Shown one piece after another: positions 1 to 7,372 of a stretch of 64,000 nucleotides of DNA. A program made the position numbers and the translations under genes. Position 1 is the stretch's first letter; every line of letters begins with the position of its first letter. Below the pieces are notes generated by a model. It saw only the letters and a list, made by a program, of their open reading frames with translations. It did no database searches and was not told the origin of the DNA. The DNA lies in NCBI RefSeq assembly GCF_042680565.1, contig NZ_JBHUEJ010000045.1, positions 1 through 64,000 of the forward strand. Reading direction: 5' to 3'. This stretch comes from Ottowia flava. Its GTDB lineage: Bacteria; Pseudomonadota; Gammaproteobacteria; Burkholderiales; Burkholderiaceae_C.

Positions 1-62
1 ACGTGACCAATGGTGCCCACGTTCACGTGCGGCTTCTTACGCTCAAATTTCTCTTTTGCCAT
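1..62 (-). CDS. tuf: Elongation factor Tu, N-terminus (cut by window edge)
   Basis: The reverse strand reads [20 protein letters not shown], the invariant start of EF-Tu, the GTPase that delivers aminoacyl-tRNA to the ribosome. Only about 20 codons are inside the window. A GGAG Shine-Dalgarno lies about 9 nt before the ATG at 62. It follows three tRNA genes on the same strand, the usual tRNA-Tyr/Gly/Thr/tufB order of betaproteobacteria, so it is probably transcribed with them. Confidence 0.95.
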
Positions 63-138
63 TTCTTCGACTCCGAAAAAAATTGACTCAACAACGTTGC
101 GTGATAGCCTGCACTGCGCGGCACGCGACCACTTTGAA

Positions 139-213
<75 letters not shown>

Positions 214-253
214 GCAAACTTTTTTGCGTCGCACCGACGGGGACGGCCGACTT

Positions 254-327
254 TGGAGCGGGAGACGGGAATCGAACCCGCGTCATTAGCTTGGAAGGCT
301 AAGGTTCTACCATTGAACTACTCCCGC
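254..327 (-). tRNA. tRNA-Gly (TCC)
   Basis: Reverse-strand cloverleaf with acceptor GCGGGAG, anticodon stem TTAGC/GCTAA around the loop CTTCCAA (anticodon TCC), T-arm GGGTTCGATTCCC and encoded CCA at 254-256. It is the middle member of the Tyr-Gly-Thr-tuf unit. Confidence 0.97.
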
Positions 328-434
328 CTGAAGCACCAAGGATGGCGCCTTGCTGGAGCTTGTTCCCGGCCACAACCGGAACCGCCAATCCTTATCGCTC
401 GCCTGTCAGCCGCGCCTTACGGCGTGGTGTCTGC

Positions 435-520
435 TGGTGGAGAGGGCTGGATTCGAACCAGCGTACTCGTAAGAGGGCAGATTTACAGTCTGCTGCCATT
501 AACCACTCGGCCACCTCTCC
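435..520 (-). tRNA. tRNA-Tyr (GTA)
   Basis: Reverse-strand class II tRNA of 86 nt including the encoded CCA. The anticodon stem CAGA/TCTG encloses the loop CTGTAAA (anticodon GTA). The long variable arm (CCCTCTTACGAGTAC region) is what makes it longer than its neighbours. It is the first gene of the tRNA/tuf unit. Confidence 0.97.
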
Positions 521-535
521 GGCAGAGAACCATGG

Positions 536-565
536 ATTATGCCACTGTTTGATTTCGCTCGGCAA
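536..565 (-). promoter_or_regulatory. Probable sigma-70 promoter of the tRNA-Tyr/Gly/Thr/tuf unit
   Basis: On the reverse strand TTGCCG (565-560) and CATAAT (541-536) are separated by 18 nt. A start about 7 nt after the -10 box would fall near 529, some 9 nt before the first base of tRNA-Tyr (520), a sensible tRNA 5' leader. Assigned by eye. Confidence 0.5.
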
Positions 566-852
566 GCATCTCCACTTGGCAATCGCTTTTTTCGCCGAGC
601 CATCCGATCAGGGGATGGCCGCCGGCCTTCAAAGACGCGTTGGCAGCGCTGAAATGCCGGCCACCGCGGAAGGGCGCGGACGGCCGCTGCGCAGACAGCG
701 GGGAGCGATGGTTGGTGCGCGCAGCACAGGCGCCGCCCGGCGCCCACGTGGTTTTCCGAATCAAATCCACCTTTTGCCCCACGCCCATTCACGCATACAG
801 CTTCTCATTTGATAGCAATTGCCATTGCATCGAGCGCTGCCAACCGGCGCCG
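566..852. other. Non-coding stretch between the tRNA unit and trpC
   Basis: I find no credible gene here. The short reading frames are arginine- and proline-rich shadows without ribosome sites. The segment separates the trpC stop from the tRNA promoter. A weak, decayed match to the GATAGCTGC repeat (catttgatagcaattgcc) sits at about 805-835. No clear terminator was found. Confidence 0.5.
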
Positions 853-1665
853 TCAGGCAAACAACTGCGCCAGCGCCTCGCCTGGCTCGTCGGCACGCAT
901 GAAGGCTTCACCGATCAGGAAGGCGTTGACCCCCGCTTCGCGCAAGCGCTGCACGTCGGCGCGCGTGGCGATGCCGCTTTCGGTGACGAGCAGCCGGTCG
1001 GCCGGCACGTCCGTCAAAAGGCCCAGCGTGGTGTCCAGGCTCACCTCAAAGTTGCGCAGGTTGCGGTTGTTGATGCCCACCAGCGGCGTCTTCAGCTTGA
1101 GCGCGCGCTGCAGTTCGTCGCCGTCGTGCACCTCGACCAGCACCGCCATGTCGAGGCTGTGCGCCACCGCTTCCAACTCGGCCATCTGCGCATCCCCAAG
1201 GCAGGCGGCAATCAACAGGATGCAGTCGGCGCCGATCGCGCGCGCTTCGTACACCTGGTAGGCGTCGACCATGAAATCCTTGCGCAGCACGGGCAATTCG
1301 CAACTGGCGCGCGCCTGTTTGAGGTAGTCGATGCTGCCCTGAAAGAACTGCTTGTCGGTCAGCACCGACAGGCAGGCCGCGCTCACCTGGCCGCCGCTGT
1401 CGCGGTTGCCCACGGCGTAACTCTGGGCGATGTCGGCGGGCACGAAATCGGGCCGGATCACGCCCTTGCTCGGGCTGGCCTTCTTGATCTCGGCGATCAC
1501 CGCCGCCTGCCCTGCGGCGATCTTGGCGCGCAGCGCGCCGACGAAATCGCGCGTGAGCACGCGGCTTTCGGCGTCTTCGCGCATGGCGGCGAGCGACTTC
1601 TTCTTCAGACCTGCAGCCACTTCCTCGCGCTTGACAGCGACAATCTTGTCCAGGATATCACTCAT
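853..1665 (-). CDS. trpC: Indole-3-glycerol-phosphate synthase
   Basis: This 270-residue protein is a complete single-domain TIM barrel of the TrpC family. It converts carboxyphenylaminodeoxyribulose phosphate to indole-3-glycerol phosphate in tryptophan synthesis. Visible signatures are the catalytic KKASPSKG (61-68), LSVLTD (99-104), LRKDF (127-131), LVEVH, GINNRNL, ESGI and LIGEAFM. It is monofunctional, not fused to trpF. The ATG overlaps the stop of the preceding 47-codon reading frame by 8 nt, and the AGGAG ribosome site lies inside that frame, so the two are translationally coupled. It is the last gene of the leftward trp block; trpF, trpB and trpA are not in the window. Confidence 0.97.
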   Translation of the reverse strand: MSDILDKIVAVKREEVAAGLKKKSLAAMREDAESRVLTRDFVGALRAKIAAGQAAVIAEIKKASPSKGVIRPDFVPADIAQSYAVGNRDSGGQVSAACLSVLTDKQFFQGSIDYLKQARASCELPVLRKDFMVDAYQVYEARAIGADCILLIAACLGDAQMAELEAVAHSLDMAVLVEVHDGDELQRALKLKTPLVGINNRNLRNFEVSLDTTLGLLTDVPADRLLVTESGIATRADVQRLREAGVNAFLIGEAFMRADEPGEALAQLFA

Positions 1666-1801
1666 CTTTTGATAGCTCCTTGCGCCCGTCTGGCGCCGGA
1701 TTCTTGAGAATCTTCACAAAAACGCGGTGCATCACCAGCCCCGCCACAACAAACAGCGCCGAGATGCCCAGCGCGATCCAGGTGCCTTCGTCCTGCCACA
1801 T
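1658..1801 (-). CDS. Small single-pass membrane protein between trpD and trpC
   Basis: A 47-codon frame starts at ATG 1801, 20 nt after the trpD stop, and ends at TGA 1658, inside trpC. It reads MWQDEGTWIALGISALFVVA followed by more hydrophobic and then basic residues: a short acidic N-terminus, one membrane helix (about 8-26) and a charged C-terminus KELSKDE. Position, overlap with trpC and the clean helix suggest it is a real gene. Its last codons coincide with a copy of the GATAGCTGC repeat, which also supplies the trpC ribosome site. I do not recognise the family; the function is unknown. Confidence 0.55.
   Translation of the reverse strand: MWQDEGTWIALGISALFVVAGLVMHRVFVKILKNPAPDGRKELSKDE
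1667..1698 (+). repeat. GATAGCTGC repeat, partial copy over the trpC ribosome site
   Basis: Reads ttttgatagctccttgcgcc in the forward sense. On the coding strand it yields the AGGAGCTATC that serves as the trpC Shine-Dalgarno and the last codons of the 47-codon gene. Confidence 0.5.
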
Positions 1802-1821
1802 GGCCTGCTGCTGCCCCGCCC

Positions 1822-2856
1822 TCAGGCGGCGGTTTGCGCCTGGCTGAAAGCCACCACCTGGGCCAGCTTGGCCTTGGCCGCGCCCGATTCCACGGCCGCG
1901 CGGGCGCGCGCAATGCCGTCGGCAATGGTGCCCGCCACGCCCGACGCGTACAGCGTGGCGCCCGCGTTCAGCAGCACGATGTCCTTGGCTGCGCCGGCCG
2001 TGTCGTCCAGCACGCCGCGCAGCATGTCCACCGATTCCTCCGGCGACGCCACCTTGATGCTGCGGTTGCTCTGCATCTGCATGCCGAAGTCCTCGGGGTG
2101 GATTTCGTACTCGCGCACCTCGCCGTTCTTCAGCTCGCCGACCAGCGTGGCCGCGCCCAGGCTCACCTCGTCCATGCCGTCGCGGCCGTAGACGACCACG
2201 GCGTGCTCGGCGCCCAGGCGCTGCAGCGCGCGCACCTGAATGCCGACCAGATCGGGGTGGAACACGCCCATGAGGATGTTCGGCGCGCCGGCCGGGTTGG
2301 TCAGCGGCCCCAGGATGTTGAAGATCGTCTTGACGCCCATTTCGCGCCGGATCGGCGCCACGTTCTTCATCGCCGGGTGGTGGTTGGGCGCGAACATGAA
2401 GCCCACGCCCGTCTCGGCCACGCAGCGCGCGATCTGCTCGGGGTTGAGGTGGATGTTGATGCCCAGTGCCTCCATCACGTCGGCACTGCCCGACTTGCTG
2501 GACACGCCGCGCCCGCCGTGCTTGGCCACCTTCGCGCCCGCTGCGGCCGCGACGAACATCGAGCACGTGCTGATGTTGAAGGTGTGCGAGCCGTCGCCGC
2601 CCGTGCCCACCACGTCGACCAGGTGCGTCGGGTCGGCCACGTGCACCTTGGTCGACAGCTCGCGCATGACCTGCGCGGCGGCGGTGATCTCGCCAATCGT
2701 TTCCTTCTTCACGCGCAGGCCGGTGATGATGGCCGCCACCATCAGCGGCGAGATCTCGCCCGTCATGATGAGCCGCATCAGGTGCAGCATCTCGTCGTGG
2801 AAGATCTCGCGGTGTTCGATGGTGCGCTGCAGCGCTTCTTGCGGAGTGATGGACAC
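1822..2856 (-). CDS. trpD: Anthranilate phosphoribosyltransferase
   Basis: TrpD transfers phosphoribose from PRPP to anthranilate. The 344-residue frame has the PRPP loop GTGGDGSHTFNIST (84-97) and KHGGRGVSSKSGSADV (112-127), both family hallmarks. The chosen start is GTG 2856 because AGGA lies 9 nt upstream and the protein then opens SITPQEAL as in relatives; an in-frame TTG at 2880 would add eight residues. It is separated from trpG by two non-trp genes (aldolase and exporter) on the same strand. Confidence 0.95.
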   Translation of the reverse strand: MSITPQEALQRTIEHREIFHDEMLHLMRLIMTGEISPLMVAAIITGLRVKKETIGEITAAAQVMRELSTKVHVADPTHLVDVVGTGGDGSHTFNISTCSMFVAAAAGAKVAKHGGRGVSSKSGSADVMEALGINIHLNPEQIARCVAETGVGFMFAPNHHPAMKNVAPIRREMGVKTIFNILGPLTNPAGAPNILMGVFHPDLVGIQVRALQRLGAEHAVVVYGRDGMDEVSLGAATLVGELKNGEVREYEIHPEDFGMQMQSNRSIKVASPEESVDMLRGVLDDTAGAAKDIVLLNAGATLYASGVAGTIADGIARARAAVESGAAKAKLAQVVAFSQAQTAA

Positions 2857-2913
2857 GGTGGTTTTTCCTGTGAGAGTCAACGTCGAATTTTCCCGATGCG
2901 TCGGCGCGGCGCT

Positions 2914-3633
2914 TCAGCGCCCGCCGGGCGCTTGCGTCAGCGCCAGCTTGACGCCAAAAACAATGAACAAACTGCCGGCTGCGCCGTCCAGCCAACGCAT
3001 GGCGCGCTGAAGCATGCCGGCGCGGCGCGCCGCCCAAGCCGCCGCCAGTGCCCAGGCCACGCACACCAGCAAGCCATTGAAGGTGAACAGCAGCCCCAGC
3101 GCCAGAAACACCCAGCCCGGCTGAGCCGTGCCCGGCGCAATGAACTGCGGCACGAAGGCCAGAAAGAACAGTGCGACCTTCGGCTTGAGCACATTGGTCA
3201 GAAAGCCACGGCGGAAGATGTTGCCCACAGGCAATTTCAAGCCATTTTGGCCTGCAGCACCCGCCAATTGGGCGCGTCCAGCTATGGATTTCGGAGTCGC
3301 CAGGCCCTGCCCGCCCAGCGCATTCGCCTCGGGCGCCGGGTGGCGGAGCGCGCCGCGCAGCATCTGCACCCCCACCCACACCAGGTAGATCGCACCCATC
3401 CACTTCAGCACCGCAAACGCCGTCTGACTGGCCGCGAGCAGGGCCGACACGCCCAAAGCCGCCGCCGCCACATGCACCAGACACCCCGCCGCAATGCCGC
3501 TCGCCGCCGCCACGCCCGCGCGCGCACCGGCGCGCACCGCGTTGGCGACGATGAACATCACATCCGGCCCCGGTGTGAGATTGAGCACGACGCCCGCGGC
3601 GATGAAGAGCAGGAGGTGGTGAAAGTCTGGCAT
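2914..3633 (-). CDS. LysE/RhtB-family amino-acid exporter
   Basis: A 239-residue inner-membrane protein with the RhtB pattern: N-terminal helix, the motif NLTPGPDVMFIVANAVRAG (18-36), and later FRRGFLTNVLKPKVALFFLA (140-159). The family exports amino acids such as threonine, homoserine or lysine. The start is ATG 3633; the frame is open further upstream but overlaps the aldolase gene. It sits 16 nt after the threonine aldolase gene and before trpD. Residues about 112-136 (starting TPKSIAGRAQ) are an extra segment encoded by a reverse copy of the GATAGCTGC repeat in the cytoplasmic loop before FRRGF. Substrate not determinable. Confidence 0.85.
   Translation of the reverse strand: MPDFHHLLLFIAAGVVLNLTPGPDVMFIVANAVRAGARAGVAAASGIAAGCLVHVAAAALGVSALLAASQTAFAVLKWMGAIYLVWVGVQMLRGALRHPAPEANALGGQGLATPKSIAGRAQLAGAAGQNGLKLPVGNIFRRGFLTNVLKPKVALFFLAFVPQFIAPGTAQPGWVFLALGLLFTFNGLLVCVAWALAAAWAARRAGMLQRAMRWLDGAAGSLFIVFGVKLALTQAPGGR
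3228..3290 (-). repeat. GATAGCTGC repeat inside the LysE-type gene
   Basis: Reverse-sense copy (starts caatttcaagccattttgg, ends gcgcgtccagctatgg). It is read in frame and adds about 24 residues to the exporter. Confidence 0.7.
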
Positions 3634-3649
3634 GGCAGCCTTGCCGTGA

Positions 3650-4741
3650 TCAGTAAGGGCCCGCTGCGGCAGCAGCCCGCGCAGGCCCGTCGGCACCCGC
3701 AGCGAAGAACGCCCGCGCAGCCGCCACGGCACGGTCAACACCGTCCGCGTCCACATCCAGGTGCGTGACAAAGCGCAGGCCGATCAGCCCCGTGGCCAGC
3801 ACACCGTGGGCCTTGAGGTGGTCCAGCAGGGCCGGGCCGCGACCGTCTGACACGTCGACGAAGACGATGTTGGTTTCGGCCGAACGCACCGTCAGGCCAG
3901 GGATGGCGCGCAGACCATCCGCCAAGCGCTGGGCGTTGGCGTGGTCATCGGCCAGGCGCTCGACATGGTGGTCCAGCGCGTGCAGCGCGCAAGCGGCCAG
4001 CAGGCCGGCCTGGCGCAGGCCGCCGCCCGCCATCTTGCGGATGCGCAGCGCGCGGGCGATCAGCTCTTTCGACCCACACAGGGCTGAGCCCACGGGCGCG
4101 CCCAGGCCCTTGCTGAAGCAGACCGACAGGCTGTCGAAGAGGTCCGCGATCTCGCGCAGGCGCGCCGCCGTGGCCTGCCCGGGCTGGCGGCTGGCGATGG
4201 CGGCGTTGAAGACGCGCGCGCCGTCCAGGTGCACCGCCATGCCGTGCTGGCGTGCCAACGCCGCCGCATCGCGCAAATACGCGTCGGGCATGACGTGGCC
4301 GTTCCAGGTGTTTTCCAGGCACAGCAGGCGCGTGCGCGCGAAGTGCGGGTCGTCCGGCTTGATGGCGGCGGCGATGTCGGCCAGCGCCATGCGGCCTTGC
4401 GCGTCCTGCGGCAGCGGCTGCGGCTGCACGCTGCCAAACACGGCCGCGCCACCGCCTTCGTAGCGGTAGGTGTGCGCCAGCTGACCAACGATGTATTCGT
4501 CACCCCGCCCGCAGTGCGCCAGGATGCCGCACAGGTTGCTTTGCGTGCCCGACGGCATGAACAGCGCCGCCTCTTTGCCCGTCAATTCGGCGATGCGCGC
4601 CTGCAGCGCATTCACCGTCGGGTCATCGGCAAACACATCGTCGCCCAGCGGCGCGGCCATCATGGCGGCGCGCATGGCGGGCGTGGGTTGGGTGACGGTG
4701 TCGCTGCGCAGGTCGACCACGGAAGCATGGGTCATCGGCAT
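3650..4741 (-). CDS. ltaE: Low-specificity L-threonine aldolase
   Basis: PLP enzyme of the beta-eliminating lyase fold that cleaves threonine or allo-threonine to glycine and acetaldehyde. The 363-residue protein opens with the typical VDLRSDTVTQPTPAMR (9-24); it has MPSGTQSNL (62-70), HLDGAR (171-176) and the PLP lysine in CFSKGLGAPVGS (K211). The C-terminal 20 residues are alanine-rich and variable. It lies between trpG and the LysE-type exporter on the trp strand. Pairing with an RhtB-like exporter suggests threonine or glycine turnover, but this is inference. Confidence 0.92.
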   Translation of the reverse strand: MPMTHASVVDLRSDTVTQPTPAMRAAMMAAPLGDDVFADDPTVNALQARIAELTGKEAALFMPSGTQSNLCGILAHCGRGDEYIVGQLAHTYRYEGGGAAVFGSVQPQPLPQDAQGRMALADIAAAIKPDDPHFARTRLLCLENTWNGHVMPDAYLRDAAALARQHGMAVHLDGARVFNAAIASRQPGQATAARLREIADLFDSLSVCFSKGLGAPVGSALCGSKELIARALRIRKMAGGGLRQAGLLAACALHALDHHVERLADDHANAQRLADGLRAIPGLTVRSAETNIVFVDVSDGRGPALLDHLKAHGVLATGLIGLRFVTHLDVDADGVDRAVAAARAFFAAGADGPARAAAAAGPY

Positions 4742-4765
4742 CTCTCCTGAAACAGGGCCGCGCGC

Positions 4766-5467
4766 TCAGCGCAAAAAGTTCGCCAGCATCGCATGCCCAT
4801 GCTCGGTCAGGATGCTCTCCGGGTGGAACTGCATGCCCTCGATGCGCACGTCATGGGCGTAGCCCGTATGGCGCACCCCCTGGATCTCGCCGTCTTCGCT
4901 GGTGGCGGTGACGGCCAGCTCCTTCGGGCAGGTGGCGCGGTCGATGACCAGCGAGTGGTAGCGGTTGACGGTGAACTGCTTCGGCAAGTCTACAAACACG
5001 CCTTGCTGGTCGGTGCTGATGACGCTGGTCTTGCCGTGCATTTGCTGCTGGGCGCGGACGATGTCACCGCCGAAGGCCGCGCCGATGGCCTGGTGGCCCA
5101 GGCACACGCCGAGGATCGGTAGCTTGCCCGCGAAGTGGCGGATGGCGGCGACGGACACGCCGGCTTCGCCCGGCGAGCACGGGCCGGGGCTGATGCACAG
5201 GCGGTCGAACTCGCCGCGCTCGAAGCGCTCGGCCAACTGTTCCAGCGTGACTTCGTCGTTGCGCAGCACGGTGACTTGCGCGCCCAGCTCGCCGAAGTAT
5301 TGGACGATGTTGAAGGTGAAGCTGTCGTAGTTGTCGACCATCAGCACGCGCACGCCGGGGGGCACGCGGGCGCGCAGCGCGGCAATCATCGCTTCATGTT
5401 CGATAGCACCCTGCGCAGGCTGCTCTAAGACCACAGGGTGATTTGGCTTGGAATGCGGGGTGTTCAT
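4766..5467 (-). CDS. trpG: Anthranilate synthase component II (glutamine amidotransferase)
   Basis: TrpG releases ammonia from glutamine for TrpE. The class I amidotransferase triad is visible: nucleophile C122 in GVCLGHQAIG, and H215 and E217 in FHPES. The protein is 233 residues because the family start (VLMVDNYDSF, about 41-50) is preceded by some 40 extra residues, MNTPHSKPNHP onward. Part of this extension (about 6-26) is encoded by a copy of the GATAGCTGC repeat. The ATG at 5467 is 8 nt after the trpE stop. An internal ATG at residue 27 or the GTG before RVLMV could be the ancestral start. Confidence 0.95.
   Translation of the reverse strand: MNTPHSKPNHPVVLEQPAQGAIEHEAMIAALRARVPPGVRVLMVDNYDSFTFNIVQYFGELGAQVTVLRNDEVTLEQLAERFERGEFDRLCISPGPCSPGEAGVSVAAIRHFAGKLPILGVCLGHQAIGAAFGGDIVRAQQQMHGKTSVISTDQQGVFVDLPKQFTVNRYHSLVIDRATCPKELAVTATSEDGEIQGVRHTGYAHDVRIEGMQFHPESILTEHGHAMLANFLR
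5395..5450 (+). repeat. GATAGCTGC repeat inside the 5' end of trpG
   Basis: Forward-sense copy: gatagcaccctgcgcaggct, then ctaagaccacagggtgattt. It is translated antisense in frame as part of the TrpG N-terminal extension. Confidence 0.7.
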
Positions 5468-5475
5468 GGCGCGGC

Positions 5476-6984
5476 TCACTCCAGGCCTTCCTCGACCAGC
5501 TCGCTGGCGCGCAGGATGGCGCGCGCCTTGTGCTCGGTCTCTTTCCATTCCAGCTCGGGCACGCTGTCGGCGACGACGCCCGCGGCGGCCTGCACGTACA
5601 GCTGCTGGTCCTTGACGATGGCGGTGCGAATCGCAATCGCCACATCCATGTCGCCGGCGTAGCTCAAGTAGCCGCAGGCGCCGCCGTAGATGCCGCGCTT
5701 GGTCGGCTCCAGCTGGTCGATCAGCTCCATGGCGTGGACCTTGGGGGCGCCCGTGAGCGTGCCCGCGGGGAAGGTCGCCTTGAGCACGTCCATGTTGGTC
5801 ATGCCGTCGTTCAAGATGCCTTCGACGTTGCTGACGATGTGCATCACGTGGCTGTAGCGTTCCACGGCAAAGGCTTCGGTCACCTTCACGCTGCCGGTCT
5901 TGGCGATGCGGCCGATGTCGTTGCGCGCCAGGTCGATCAGCATGACGTGCTCGGCGCGCTCCTTCGGGTCGTTGACCAGTTCCACCTCGGTCGCTTTGTC
6001 CTGCTCGGGCGTGGCACCGCGGGGGCGCGTGCCGGCCAATGGGCGGATGGTGATCTTCTGACCTTCGGGCGTGTGCTCTTGCCGCACCAGGATTTCCGGG
6101 CTGGCGCTGACCACCTGGAAGTCGCCGAAGTCGTAGTAAATCATGTACGGCGACGGGTTGAGCGAGCGCAGCGCGCGGTACAGGCTGAGCGGCGATTCGG
6201 TGTAGCGCTTCTTGATGCGCTGGCCGACCTGCACCTGCATGAAGTCGCCCGCGGCGATCAGCTCCTTGGCGTGTTCCACCGCCTTCAGGTAATCGGCCTT
6301 GGCAAACTCGCGCTCGGCCGGGAAGTTTTGCGTGGCTTTCACCTGCGGCACGCTGACCGAATAGCGCAGCTGCTCTCGCAGCGTCTTCAGGCGCTTCTTG
6401 GCCTTTGTGTAGGCCTCGGGCTGGCCCGGGTCGGCGTAGACGATCAAATACAGCTTGCCCGACAGGTTGTCGATGACGGCGACTTCCTCGCAGTGCATCA
6501 GCAGGATGTCGGGCAGGCCGATCGGGTCGGGCGGGCAGGTGCTCTCGAGCTTCTTCTCGATGTGGCGCACCGTGTCGTAACCGAAATAACCCGCCAGGCC
6601 GCCGCAAAAGCGCGGCAGCCCGGGCAGCAGCGCGACCTTGAAGCGCGCCTGGTACGACTCGATGAAGTCCAGCGGGTTGCCCGGCGCGGTCTCGACCACC
6701 TGGCCGTCGGTCACCACTTCGGTCTTGGCCTCGGCGCCGAAGCCGGTGGCGCGCAGCACCGTGCGCGCCGGCAAGCCGATGAAGCTGTAGCGGCCGAAGC
6801 GTTCACCGCCAATCACGGATTCGAGCAGAAAACTGTAGCGGCCACCGCCCGCCCCGCCTGCGTTGGCGGCCAGTTTGAGGTAAAGACTGAGCGGCGTTTC
6901 GAGGTCGGCGAACGCCTCGGTCATCAAGGGGATTCGGTTGTAGCCCTGGGCAACCAGGCTTTTGAATTCAAGTTCGGTGATCAC
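5476..6984 (-). CDS. trpE: Anthranilate synthase component I
   Basis: A 502-residue chorismate-binding enzyme that makes anthranilate from chorismate and ammonia. N-terminal tryptophan-binding signature LLES (in YSFLLESVIGG) is present, so feedback inhibition is expected. The catalytic domain shows PSPYMIYYDF, SASPEILVR, RPLAGTRPRG, HVMLIDLARNDIGRI, FPAGTLTGAPK and GIYGGACGYLS. It is the first gene of the leftward trp block and is followed 8 nt later by trpG. Its promoter should lie in 6985-7372; no classical Trp-rich leader peptide was found there. Confidence 0.97.
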   Translation of the reverse strand: MITELEFKSLVAQGYNRIPLMTEAFADLETPLSLYLKLAANAGGAGGGRYSFLLESVIGGERFGRYSFIGLPARTVLRATGFGAEAKTEVVTDGQVVETAPGNPLDFIESYQARFKVALLPGLPRFCGGLAGYFGYDTVRHIEKKLESTCPPDPIGLPDILLMHCEEVAVIDNLSGKLYLIVYADPGQPEAYTKAKKRLKTLREQLRYSVSVPQVKATQNFPAEREFAKADYLKAVEHAKELIAAGDFMQVQVGQRIKKRYTESPLSLYRALRSLNPSPYMIYYDFGDFQVVSASPEILVRQEHTPEGQKITIRPLAGTRPRGATPEQDKATEVELVNDPKERAEHVMLIDLARNDIGRIAKTGSVKVTEAFAVERYSHVMHIVSNVEGILNDGMTNMDVLKATFPAGTLTGAPKVHAMELIDQLEPTKRGIYGGACGYLSYAGDMDVAIAIRTAIVKDQQLYVQAAAGVVADSVPELEWKETEHKARAILRASELVEEGLE

Positions 6985-7372
6985 GGGAATCGAGCCTCCA
7001 AGCTCTGGGCCGCGGGCGCGTTGTGGGCTGAGCCTTCAAGTCAGCGGCGCGGCGGCGGCCATGTGTCTTTCAATCTGGCACCCGTAGGGTGCCCCAGGTG
7101 CGCCCCTTGCGGACGCGGGTCACAAGTCAACGTGCAGGCTTACGCCAGGGCCACGCCCCCTGGGTGCCTTGGGCGCCCAGCGGTGAAATGACATTGTGGA
7201 AAGAACACATGGCGGGCAGTGTAGCAAAGCCGCGTTCCCGCCGCGTGACGGCGCCTCGCGCGGGCTTGTCCCACACGGGCTTGCGTCGCCGGACACTGGT
7301 GCGGCCGGCCGAGCGACGGTGCAATGGGCAGTCGCCTCTCCACCCTTTTCAACGCTTTCAACGGACGACGAC
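6985..7372. other. Divergent intergenic region trpE / transglutaminase-like gene
   Basis: About 390 bp with promoters expected for both neighbours. It holds a perfect hairpin, GGCACCC-gta-GGGTGCC, at 7076-7092, about 90 nt upstream of the trpE start. On the trpE strand a 24-codon frame beginning MSFHRWAPK has only one Trp codon. No T-tract follows the hairpin, so an attenuator is not demonstrated. Confidence 0.4.

Noticed and set aside
499..792. 97-codon leftward frame next to tRNA-Tyr
   Set aside because: It begins upstream of, and overlaps, the tRNA gene and promoter; composition is random.
640..1707. 355-codon rightward frame opposite trpC
   Set aside because: It is a shadow of trpC in GC-rich DNA: His/Ala/Arg-rich translation, no ribosome site, no domain.
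1834..3768. 644-codon rightward frame opposite trpD and the LysE-type gene
   Set aside because: Spans two well-supported genes on the other strand; composition is typical of an antisense frame in high-GC DNA.
5443..7191. 582-codon rightward frame opposite trpE
   Set aside because: Antisense shadow; trpE is unambiguous and the frame has no recognisable motif.
7120..7200. Possible trp leader peptide (MSFHRWAPK...) upstream of trpE
   Set aside because: Only one Trp codon and no terminator/antiterminator pair with a T-run.
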